In this document: positions 11,178 through 20,019 of the stretch, piece after piece
Layout: the number at the start of each line of letters is the position of its first letter
How positions within the stretch are numbered: position 1 is the stretch's first letter
Assembly: GCA_964036045.1 (NCBI GenBank)
Contig: OZ038382.1
Location: 86,599,795 to 86,663,794 of the forward strand
DNA length: 64,000 nucleotides
Direction: 5' to 3'
Source: Eutreptiella sp. 'Long Island Sound 2002'
Taxonomy: Eukaryota; Euglenozoa; Euglenophyceae; Eutreptiales; Eutreptiaceae
The notes under the pieces: model-generated
Told to the model about the DNA's origin: nothing
The model's database searches: none
The model's input: only the letters and a program-made list of their open reading frames with translations
Made by a program: the position numbers and the translations under genes

Positions 11178-11580
11178 CCATCGTCGGTGATCATCTTTAT
11201 CTCAAATTCTTATTATAAAAACTCCAATGTTTTGACCAATGCTTTGGAATTCCACAGAATCCTTTGCCACGAGAGGAACAGAGCACTTGGCACAACTCCA
11301 AGTCAAAGCATACCGTGAGTTGTCCCACTGTCCATCCTTCCATACATAATGCAAGAGCCCTGAAATCAAGACGGTGTTCAATGATTGTCAAAAGGAATAC
11401 ACTCATAGCTTGTAATCACTGCAACACACGTTTCTGCGTTCTTCAATTAAATGGACTCAGAACTCTACGTCTATCTTCTGCACTGGCAACTCTTCCGAAA
11501 TCGCTGCCAGTAAACCTCTGCGCTGCGAACGGAGTCCTGTTGCTGTTCCTGGACACTCCTGAGCCCTGAGCCACTTACAC
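11178..11580 (-). repeat. 3' LTR of the chromovirus
   Basis: 403 bp, aligned without gaps to 22,110-22,512 with about 26 mismatches by my count (~94% identical). On the minus strand it begins TGTAAGTGGCTCAGGGCTCA and ends CACCGACGATGG. It starts TG as expected but does not end in CA at the point where similarity stops. The divergence implies an old insertion. Confidence 0.9.
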
Positions 11581-11592
11581 TGCCCTCCCAAG
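11581..11592 (-). other. Candidate polypurine tract
   Basis: Immediately before the 3' LTR on the minus strand: TTGGGAGGGCAG then TGTAAGTGG. A purine-rich run abutting the LTR is the expected plus-strand primer position. It is short and interrupted by one C. Confidence 0.45.
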
Positions 11593-12419
11593 ACTGTCGT
11601 GTCAGTGGCGAAAGCAACAGTCTGATAATCAGCCACCTCAAACCAAGTACCCCCGTCTCACAGTGGCGAGGCAGGCGTAGGGGCGTGTAGGGTGTACGAG
11701 CTGCTGCTCCTGACACCATTCGTGACAGCTGGAAAAATCAAAAATCACCTATGATTTTGTGGGGCATTCTGCGGCCAAAACCGCATTTACGCTACCGCAC
11801 TGGATCTGAAACGGCCCATTGGATCTGAAACGGCCGCGGTGCCAAAAATTTGTCGTTCAAACATGAATTTTTGCAAAATCCATTGCTTGAATACATTTGA
11901 TTCCTTCGCACAAAAGTGTGGATGTGTCAGAACATTACAATGCTGTGCTTGAATCTAAAGATGCCTGCCAAAAGTCGTTTTAATATTGTTGTTCTGCTGT
12001 TTTTGTGCTGCTCAGCTGTAGTGCAGATCGCTCCGGACATTTCCGGCTATTGACTGCTAAATTTTGACACAACGTTTCTGACTAATGCTCTGCAATTCCC
12101 TTTGTTTTGCCTTGCTTGCAAACACAACGTTGAACTGGTGAGAACTGTTGAGAACTGAGGTCCCTGGGACTTGATTTGTGTTGCTGGTAAAGGTTTCGGA
12201 ACGTTTGACAGTTGACGTTCTGTGCACTTGCTTGTGTTGTGCCTTCTTTGCCCAGTCTTGGCTCTGTGAGTTTACTTTTTGCCTGATTTGTTGCAAAGCC
12301 TGTTCTGCAACCCTTGACTCTCCCTGAAAAGGGATATCCTGTGGTGCAGAAGTACCCATTCCAACGGTCAGGCTTTGTAGCTCATCTTTGGCAAATAGTC
12401 TCAAACTTGCAGGCACGGG
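11593..12419. other. Non-coding part of the 3' segment of the LTR element
   Basis: Contains a direct repeat, ggatctgaaacggcc twice near 11,803-11,834. A minus-strand frame at 12,057-12,443 (Ser/Gln/Lys-rich) has no recognisable domain and is probably chance. Confidence 0.35.
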
Positions 12420-12840
12420 CCCTTTGCACCGCACAATGCTCAAAAGAACTATGCTTCACAAAGGTTGGCAGGTGTTTGAAGTGACATTGAGAACTGAGGT
12501 GTGTGGTTAACTGAGAAGTCAGTTTGAACTGGTCCCACCCTACGATGCTCAAGAGAACTTTGCTTCACAAAGGTAGGCACAGGTTTTTGAACTGACTTTG
12601 AGAACTGAGGGGATGCAGGTAACTCAGAACTCGGCTTGAACTGGTTGCAGCGTACGAGGCTCCAAAGAACTTCGCTTCACAAGGGTTGCCACAGGCTTTT
12701 GAAATGACGATGAGAACTGAGGTGTGTGGTTAACTGACAACTCGTTTTGAACTGGTCGCACCGTACGAGGCGCTAAAGAACTTCGCGTCACAAAGGTTTT
12801 TGAAATGACACTGAGAACTAAGGTGTGTGGTTAACTGAGG
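12420..12840. repeat. ~100-113-bp minisatellite, about 4 copies
   Basis: Units share ttgagaactgagg, ggttaactgagaa, tttgaactggt, cgtacgaggc and aagaacttcgcttcacaaagg in order. The gttaac landmark recurs near 12,506, 12,619, 12,729 and 12,829. The last unit is shortened. It lies directly upstream of a plus-strand exon-like frame. Confidence 0.8.
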
Positions 12841-13166
12841 AGTTCTGGGTTGCTTTAGCAGGGCTCTTTGGGCGTGCTTGTGCACATGTAGTTGATGATT
12901 TGGTGTTTTATGTCAATGAGCTCTGCCGGCTGGCAGATCAATTGTTATCATGGAATCCATCTAGAGTGAGCACTCGCAATGCTGATTGTGACCGGCTCCA
13001 TGCATTGTATATCCAATTGGGTCTCCCGAAGGAACGAATTACAGCGCAAGTGCACTATTTTCTCTGCCACTACCAGTCCCGGCAGGAGTGGCATGGGAAT
13101 TTGCAAGGCCTCAACACGGAGGGGGGCGAACATTGCCATGGGCACGACAAGGAATTTCTGATGTAG
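12825..13166 (+). pseudogene. Exon-like plus-strand fragment, possible transposase C-terminus
   Basis: About 110 codons in a coding-looking frame: VALAGLFGRACAHVVDDLVF, then CDRLHALYIQLGLPKERITA, QVHYFLCHYQSRQEWHGNL, NTEGGEHCHGHDKEFL, then TAG at 13,164-13,166. The first codon taken is GTG, so the real start is probably upstream or spliced. The TEGGEHCHGHD stretch loosely recalls conserved ends of some eukaryotic transposase-like proteins, but I cannot name the family. It lies antisense inside the LTR retrotransposon, 0.3 kb before the Ala/Lys-rich frame, and may be part of the same captured gene. Confidence 0.35.
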
Positions 13167-13489
13167 TACTCCCCACTGGAAGTGTCCAATAGGAATTGAG
13201 ATCGGTGTGGAGGATTCTGCCTTAGGGCTGGCGCTATGGGCAGAGGGCCACCAGGTGCCCAGCACGGGGTGTGATCACACCATCACTGTAGGTTTGTCCC
13301 AACCTCAACCACCCGCACCCCCCCTCCTCTTCTCATGATAGCCACACAAGCGATGCAGAATCCCCACCTTTTTTCTCATCACACGCGCTACATACATTGC
13401 TTGGTGTTTGCCCGCCTATCCATTTTCATACACGATACACAAATTGTGCCCTGCCCGTCATTGTTCGCTTTGTGTCGTCTTCAGGCCAA

Positions 13490-14249
13490 AGGCAATCGGA
13501 GGCTCGATAGTGCTGCGGACATCCATGTGAGCAGCGACAGCGGAGATGGGGGCGATGACGGGAGCATGGTGGTGCCGAAGAAGGATGCAGCAGCAACAGC
13601 GACGGAGAGGAAGCGCGCAGCAGAGAAGGAGGTAGCCGACGAAGCGAAGAAGGCGGCGGCAAATCGGGCAAAGAAGGAAGCAGCAGCAGCAGCACAGGCG
13701 AAGAAACGGACCGCAGCAGAGAAGCAGGCCGCCGACAAAGCAAAAAAGGTAGCAGCGGCCAAGGCCAAGAAGGAGGCTGCAGCAGCAGCAAAGGAGCAGA
13801 AGCGCGCGGCAGCGGAGAAGCAAGCAGCGGACAAGGCGAAAAAAGCGGCAGCGGCCAAGGCGAAAAAAACAGCGGCAGCCCAGGCGAAGAAGGAAGCAGC
13901 TGCTGCTGTAGCAGCAGCAGCAGCAGCAGCAGCGCATGCAAAGCAGGGTGTCGAGGCAGAGGACAAAGCAGACACTACAATCCAAGCACGGGATGACGTT
14001 TCCTCCAAGCTCGAGTCCATTCTTGAGTTGCTGCGAAATCAAGGGCAGGGTCAGGAGGCAGGTAATCAGGACTCAGTTTCACAGCAGACACACCTGCCGA
14101 CACAGATGCCGCAGATGCCGACACAGTTGGTAACACAGGTATTGCAAGGCGTGCACGACGCCCTCTGCAGCTGTGTAGGTGGTACGGTGCAGCCAGTTGT
14201 CTGCTCTGCATATGTCAGTAAACTGATTACAGCTGTTCTTGAACCCTGA
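13490..14249 (+). CDS. Ala/Lys-rich coiled-coil protein, exon antisense within the LTR element
   Basis: The frame is open from an apparent 3' splice site (tcgtcttcag just before GCCAAAGGC) to TGA at 14,249. The N-terminal ~30 residues are acidic (DSGDGGDDG). Residues ~35-165 are a repetitive Ala/Lys helix with ~18-residue units (KKEAAAAAKEQKRAAAEKQA, ADKAKKAAAAKAKK), like TolA-type or other single-helix linkers. A Gln/Thr-rich segment follows (THLPTQMPQMPTQLVTQVLQ). No catalytic motif is present. Strand and codon usage are opposite to the surrounding retroelement, so it is a nested insertion or captured host sequence. The function is unknown; repeat expansion is an alternative. Confidence 0.45.
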
Positions 14250-15085
14250 ACTGAAGGTACAGCACACAGCAATAATTTGAAGCTCGAATGTGCATCGTGC
14301 AGCTTCATGATTTTTTTAGTGAAATGTTTGTTATGAAAAGTTGGGGTATTGACGAGCATATCACATTATAACTGCATGGTGCAAGACAAAAAGCACAAGG
14401 ACAATGTGAATTGTGTGTAGATCAGGGTCAATCTATGTTGTCTACATACATTGCAAAGGTTTCCATTTTGTATTGTGTTGGACAAGTAAGTAATTCATTT
14501 CTCCACACAAATTGAGTTTTTGTTTTGCCCGAAATATTGGATGTGCATGACATCTTGGCAGTCAAAATGAGCCATGCGTCAACTCTTATTATGAATGATA
14601 GGCAAAAACCACAAAATTTCAAAACAAGCTTAATACACAACAAAGATGTGTCAATTTTGTCAACCATTTGGATAGAATCCGGGTTTTGGCCACTTTGTGC
14701 CAGGTAAAATCAAAGGTGATGCCGCAGGAATCCACTGCCCACAGTCATCCTCAAAATCTAACCAACATCTCACTGTGATTCGCGAAACTAAAAACAGATG
14801 ACCGCAGACTGGCCGGACCCGGATATGTAAGGGACCATCAACTGACCACAAGGCAAGCACAGTTTGCAGACTGCTGACACGTAATGAACCACATGCGGAA
14901 AAGAACCACCCAGGGTCGCTCACTGAGATACAAATGAAACAAATGAAAAAAAAACTGCTGGATAGTGACGCATAAATTCTTAAAGCAGACCCCAGTGGCG
15001 CTTCATTCATTGAGATGATCCCACCTCAGCATCCTGCCAAGGAAGGGCAACAAAGGAAACATACAGATCACAGTAAAGAATAACA
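14250..15085. other. No gene recognised
   Basis: AT-rich plus-strand 3' flank of the Ala/Lys-rich frame. No repeat or domain was identified before the chromodomain-like end of pol at 15,090. Confidence 0.4.
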
Positions 15086-15089
15086 TGCA

Positions 15090-15650
15090 CTATACATGCT
15101 CTGACGGCTCACTTGTGAAACCACCCGCGCAGCCCATGGGTATGTTTATACTCCTCAACTCTCTCATTCCCCTTGCCAACAAAAATTCGGAGGCATCTCC
15201 GTCAGTTCTATCAGGATACCCCTTCGAGGCAACCACAAGAACAAGCTTGCGCCCCCGACCTCGTCCCACAAAATGATGATCCACCACCTGTTGAACGATA
15301 TATGTGTCATCTGTGGGGGGTATGGGTCGCTCAGAGTAATACCCACAGGGAACAGAGCGTCCCTGCACGACCTGTATATACGGCTTGAGGCGGTCTGACT
15401 TGAGGATTTGGAATCCACTGGACTCCCTACCCTCATTAGTGATGACCTCATATCGATCACCGCCGACCCAGCGACGCACTTCATACGGACCCTGCCATAT
15501 GCGCTTGAGCTTATCAAAATGCCTGTCATCGGGCCTAACTCGCATCCAAACTTTATCACTCTCCTAGAATCTCTGCGCCTTGTTCTTGGCTGTCAAATCC
15601 CGCGAAATGCGGGCGTGAATCTTGGTAAGGCGATCACACACCTCCTTCCG
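15090..15650 (-). pseudogene. pol: Integrase C-terminal domain and degenerate chromodomain
   Basis: Same minus-strand frame as the integrase core. It is separated from it by TAG at 15,651-15,653 and interrupted by another TAG at 15,564-15,566. After SDKVWMRVRPDDRHFDKLK comes the GPYEVRRWVGGDRYEVI segment, the barrel typical of Ty3/gypsy integrase C-termini. Then DDTYIVQQVVDHHF-(GRGRGRKL)-VLVVASKGYP aligns with chromodomain strand order (Y-x-V-E-x-I-L-D-H...KWKGYP). The aromatic cage residues after KGYP are lost (DRTDGDASEF in place of a ...TWEP-like motif). Chromodomains steer chromovirus integration to marked chromatin; this one looks non-functional. Confidence 0.7.
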
Positions 15651-17117
15651 CTAAGCGGCCACCCGCTGAAAAAACCCCAGAGCGTCCTCCGCTGCGTCCT
15701 CAGGGACAAAGGGGGGGACATCACCAAACCTCACTGCGTCCGTCCCAAAAACCAAACGGTGGGGGGAGTAAGGGGCTATGAGGCCTGGCAAATTGTTCAG
15801 GCCCCACACCGCAAGCGGCAGCGCCTGAACCCATTTACCCGCTCGTTGATGCAAAAACTTTCGCGAGGCCATTACAACTGACTTGACCGTGGCCTCTGCC
15901 CTGCCATTTGACGAAGGGTAGGAAATGACGCTCTGATGCTGCTCAATCCCGGACAACAAGCACAACTGTGTAGTAAAATTTGAAGTAATGACACTCTGGT
16001 TGTCCGCGAAAATGCGCGCTGGGAGTCCCATAAAAAAAACAACATGCTCTAAAAAGAGCTCCGCTGCCTTACGACTGTCTAACCAACATTTTGTAGTGAG
16101 TATGGCCATTACATAACCAGACAGTCTGCAAACAACAACCATACAATAGTCATACTTAACAGTATTATGCTCAGTCAGCGGCAAATCAACAAAATCGATG
16201 GACAGACTACTGAAAATATCAGGTGGTATGGGAAAATGGTCTACACTGCCTGGCTGCTTGCCTGTGTGCCGTTTCGTCTGCTGACACACCGCACAGGAAT
16301 CACAGACCTGCTTAACCCTTTCCTCCAAGTCAGCCTTGGTGAGACCATGGAAACAAAACTTCCGATCAACCATCAGTAGCGTCCTTTCAATGCCACTGTG
16401 CACATACCAATGGCAGGCTAAAATAACCTGCTGGATCAGAGACGCTGGGACTGCATACTTCCCACGAAAGCGCATGCGCCTCTTATGCAACCGAAACCTC
16501 TCAAGTGCAGCTGGTGGACGAACTGCCGGGTCATCCTGCCGCACTGCCGCAGAAACGCCAGACCAGTAAGGATCTGCCTGACACTCAGCAGAACAATCTG
16601 AGAACAGGACATTAATTTCAGGAGGCAGCGTCAGGTTACACAGCTGCACCAAATCAGAGGGCAGAGAGCCCGTCAAAGGCTCTGATGATGCCCACAGTGA
16701 ATCTGAAATACAAGCGTACGCAGGGACCAGACCCAGGTAGGACCAGTCCTGCTCATCATAATTTTTATACATGCTCCTGAGCTGCCGTTTCTGACTACGG
16801 TGCAGGCGTGAGGGAACAGAAATCCTGTGTCGCAAATTCGGCACGCGGCCCTGATGAATCTCCCCAGAACTCTGTTCTCCCTCGTAAATCCTGCGAAGCG
16901 AAGGGAGATCTGGGACAACTGACGACAAACGCATCCGTTCTCTGGCCAGACACACACGGGCAAACTGTCTGTACCAGGCACAGAATGCCCGAACGAACTC
17001 TGGAGGAATCTCGGGGGCCACCTGAGAATCAGCCCAACTCCATTTCTCCCTGTCGTCCGCTTCCCATCCCTCAACATCTGCCTGAACTGCCCATGATGGA
17101 CACATCTGGGGCTGCAT
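15651..17117 (-). CDS. pol: Ty3/gypsy integrase, DD35E core intact
   Basis: 488 codons. Residues ~200-285 hold the zinc-binding module: H236, H240, C275, C278 (HWYVH ... CDSCAVC). The catalytic core follows: D308 in SLSIDFVDLP, D372 in IFADNQSVI, E408 in NGRAEATVKS. The last two are separated by 35 residues, the DD35E signature of retroviral-type integrases. The downstream LPLAVWGLNNLPGLIAPYSP is the usual core end. The first ~190 residues are a spacer after RNase H. It would cut and join element DNA into the chromosome. The core looks well conserved despite stops on either side, suggesting decay is recent or that the domain could act in trans. Confidence 0.9.
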   Translation of the reverse strand: MQPQMCPSWAVQADVEGWEADDREKWSWADSQVAPEIPPEFVRAFCAWYRQFARVCLARERMRLSSVVPDLPSLRRIYEGEQSSGEIHQGRVPNLRHRISVPSRLHRSQKRQLRSMYKNYDEQDWSYLGLVPAYACISDSLWASSEPLTGSLPSDLVQLCNLTLPPEINVLFSDCSAECQADPYWSGVSAAVRQDDPAVRPPAALERFRLHKRRMRFRGKYAVPASLIQQVILACHWYVHSGIERTLLMVDRKFCFHGLTKADLEERVKQVCDSCAVCQQTKRHTGKQPGSVDHFPIPPDIFSSLSIDFVDLPLTEHNTVKYDYCMVVVCRLSGYVMAILTTKCWLDSRKAAELFLEHVVFFMGLPARIFADNQSVITSNFTTQLCLLSGIEQHQSVISYPSSNGRAEATVKSVVMASRKFLHQRAGKWVQALPLAVWGLNNLPGLIAPYSPHRLVFGTDAVRFGDVPPFVPEDAAEDALGFFQRVAA

Positions 17118-17119
17118 GT

Positions 17120-17850
17120 GCGGCCGGATATGCCCATCTGCTCATGACATCGGGTACCGTCTGGTCTTCCCCTTTCACATAAATACTGCCCAGCTGAATT
17201 TTTCGGAAAACTGATGCCATCTGCCACGACGGCCTATGGGGCCTGACACGGTGTCAAAATCCTCTTTCGTCCAGGTCTCCAAACTTTTATGCTCTGTTAA
17301 AACTTTGACCAGGACCTGCTGCCCCGCCAGCCAACTACGAAATTTGTGGACGGTGGCAAGCATAGCAAACGTCTCCCTTTCCCAGATATGCCAAGCCCGC
17401 TGCCCCTTCCCCAGATCACCCTGCAACTTGCGTGAGAGAAAAGCCACCGGGCGCAGCGGACATTTACACTCCGTATCATCAGGACAATCGCACGATTTTT
17501 GTTCCAACGCCGCACAAGTGGCATACTGGGAACTATCGCACCAAACCCAGAAAGGCCTGTGGAACCGCGGCAGAAAACGCTCCGCAGCGGTCTTCAGCGG
17601 GGTAACAATCTCATGAAAACATGCTCGCATCTCTTCAGTCCAATAAATCTCATTCTTGAACTTATAGACCTGCTGAGGCGTAACACCTTTCCTATCCTTT
17701 GCAGGAAATTGCGCTCTGAGAGACTGAGCCAACTGTTTTTTCCCCTTCCTGGTTAGCTCCAGACCCCGGAGTGAATCTGTAAGTGGGGCTGAGAGATGAC
17801 CAAAGCGATCTATATACATCCTGCACATCCGCCCCGTACACAAACACCTT
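17120..17850 (-). pseudogene. pol: RT thumb/connection and RNase H, reverse-transcriptase core missing
   Basis: Begins within the RT thumb (YIDRFGHLSAPLTD, then IYWTEEMRACFHEIVTPLKT) and passes directly to a Ty3-type RNase H: D103 in FWVWCDSSQYATC, E157 in WERETFAMLATVH, and the usual T-D-H replaced by T-E184-H in VLTEHKSLETW. A Cys-rich insert (CDCPDDTECKC) sits between strands. After a frameshift the tether reads YVKGEDQTVPDVMSRWAYP near 17,120-17,190, the normal RNase H-integrase joint. No YxDD-type RT motif occurs upstream, so about 200 codons of RT are deleted. RNase H would degrade the RNA strand of hybrids; the D-to-E change may weaken it. Confidence 0.85.
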
Positions 17851-17858
17851 TTCGCAAA

Positions 17859-18326
17859 CTACCTGAACTGGCTTATGCTGACAGTCTCAAATCTGCACAC
17901 TGAGGTCCGACACCGCCCCATGTGCGCCACCTCAAGGGTGCAACCCCGAAGAAAAGATTCTGGCGCCAATGCCAGGACCTCAGAACCCAAATCAATTAAC
18001 ATGGAGCCATCACGCTCCTGCCGCTGGCCGCCAGAAAACTGAATTCTGACCGGCCAAACCAGCTCTGTCAAGGATTTTCCCACATCAGCCGCCTTACGCT
18101 GCAAATCATGTGTCTGTTTGCACCGTTTGATCACCGCTGTTGGCCGCCAAGGCTCCCCACATGAGTGCAATATCCGGGTCCAGGCGGAGCGCGTCACCTC
18201 AGTGAGGGATCTCGTCTTAGCAGGTACTGGCCCTGGCGTGTAACCGTCATGGGCAAAGGCCACCGAGGCCACACCAGTATCAGAAAATGCGCCTTGAAGA
18301 TCAGTGGATGTCGCCACACTGCGCAC
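17859..18326 (-). pseudogene. pol: Aspartic protease region of pol, truncated
   Basis: About 155 codons. The C-terminal half contains VRIQFSGGQ and MLIDLGSEVLALAPESFL, a match to the retropepsin active-site strand (hydrophobic-D-[ST]-G-[AS]) with Leu in place of Ser/Thr after D112. The frame stops at 17,859, before a full retropepsin domain would end and immediately before the RT thumb. One deletion therefore probably removed the protease tail together with the RT core. The family role is cleavage of the Gag-Pol polyprotein. Confidence 0.65.
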
Positions 18327-18670
18327 CGTCCGTACTCGGAGAGCCTTACGTTTTCCCCGACCCCTCTAAACTTGAGAGGGTCCGGTGCAAGGTTCAGAAT
18401 TCACTGCGGGGGGTTGTCGGTTGCCACTCCCCCCCCCTGTTCCATTTTGCTCCTGTCCCTGCAGGCCGCGGTGCTGAGCTGCACCAGAAACCCTCTTTGG
18501 ACATTCAGAAGAACAATGTCCATAGACCCCAAGGACACGCACAGGCCCTTTTCAAGGCGCGCCTGTGTTTCAGCTGCGGCCTTTTCCAAGACCCAGCTAC
18601 GACCTTGTTTAGCGCCAGGTTTCGGAGTTCCCTTGCCAGCACGATGCCGGTCCTGCTGGCCACCCCCCCC

Positions 18671-19362
18671 TTATGCGCCTTTTTCGCCATTCTTGTTACT
18701 GCAATTGCCGTACCTATTGTCGCCACGGCCACCAGGATTCCTGTCTCCATTACCAGGTTTCCTTGGCCACTGTTTTTGCCTCTTACCCGGCGTTCCGTTT
18801 TTCATATCCGTCTGCTTAATTCTGCAGTCCGCGGCTCGATGTCCCTTATTGCCGCAATACAAGCAGGCGTCTGCGGGAACTTTGGAAAAGTCAATGGGTG
18901 CTGAGCGTGATCTGTTACCCTTCTTCCTGTCTGTTCCCCTACCGCGCATCTGCCGCAAGTCTGCATCTGTCTCCCCTTTATCAGGCTCCATGGCCACGTC
19001 ACGGTTACTGCGCCTGGTAAGCTCATACTGGATGAGCTGATGCGCTCCCTGATGCGAGAGCTTCCCCCCCGTGAGCTCTTCATATTTATAGAGCTCGTCG
19101 ATCTCATCTTGGTATCCTCCGTGCCATGCAGTGCATCCGTAAAAGCTTCCTTTGCTTCTAGAGGGGTTACAGGGTCGGCTTGCTCTGCCAACAGTGTCCA
19201 TTCCAGGACCCATAGTTCATACGCCTCCAGTGACTTTATCTGTGGTGGCTGTGACGTACGCCATTTGTTCCTGTACATTCTGCCCGAGACATTTTTCATG
19301 GGTTTCATGATGTCTTCCCAAATGTCCTTGTACGTCCAACCCAAAAGCAAATTAAGCTGTGT
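18671..19362 (-). pseudogene. gag: Gag C-terminal region with CCHC zinc knuckle, frameshifted
   Basis: Two overlapping minus-strand frames make one protein with a shift near 19,110. The first (19,350 downward) has IWEDIMKPMKNVSGRMYRNK and LEAYELWVLEWTLLAEQADP. The second has GYQDEIDELYKYEELTGGKL, LSHQGAHQLIQYELTRRS and then a CX2CX4HX4C knuckle, CLYCGNKGHRAADC (C117, C120, H125, C130 of that frame). A Lys/Arg/Gly-rich tail follows. The layout is that of a nucleocapsid following the capsid. It is separated from the upstream frame by an in-phase TAA at 19,363-19,365. Confidence 0.75.
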
Positions 19363-19974
19363 TTAGAAGGCACGTAAGGACTCGGGGACGGCTGTCAGGA
19401 GTATCTTAGCCATGGTATCTGACCCACAGCGTTTAAACCAGTAGCCATCAAAACCCTGCCATTGCCTCTCAAAAATGGGACAACTGACCTGCTTGCCATC
19501 CCAGCTGGGCCTTTTGAGGATTTTCATTACCTCCCGTCGTGTCTCATCATTCAGTGCCTCCACATCCGGCCTGTCAGATCCTGTTTTCACAAAGATTCCC
19601 CGTAGCTTTACCTCGGGTTCTTGCTGGGGGGTTGACTTATCCTGGGAAACGGCCGACAAAAATTTAGCCAGAGGAAAATCAACGGAGGCCTGAGGAATGC
19701 CTGGCATTTCAAACGTGGCCTCTTTACTTGTGTCGTTAAAAAGAGAGGGAATAGGCAGCCCCCGTTTTCCAACTGCGCCCACCTGTGTGGCGTCCAGCGT
19801 ATGTAGGCCTGAGTGCATAGCTGAGGTGAAAGAGTTGCCTTTCAGCCAATTGAGGTCAGCAAACAGATCCTCGCTGGGCAATTCTTTAGCTACACCATCG
19901 GAGCGTGTTGTAGAGCGCCGTGCCTTGGCCGGCACTTCCTCCTCAAATGGTGGCTCCCCCGTGTGGAAGCACAC
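19363..19974 (-). pseudogene. gag: Gag capsid-like region
   Basis: About 203 codons, ending at TAA and continuing in phase into the zinc-knuckle region. Segments such as VDFPLAKFLSAVSQDKSTPQ, DVEALNDETRREVMKILKRP and PIFERQWQGFDGYWFKRCGS, DTMAKILLTAVPESLRAF are helical. They sit where a Ty3-type capsid N-domain is expected. No specific family match can be asserted from sequence alone; position and phase support gag. Confidence 0.6.
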
Positions 19975-20019
19975 ACCTTGGTGATCGTAGTTATTATCAT
20001 CCGTCCCGTCTCCTTCCTC

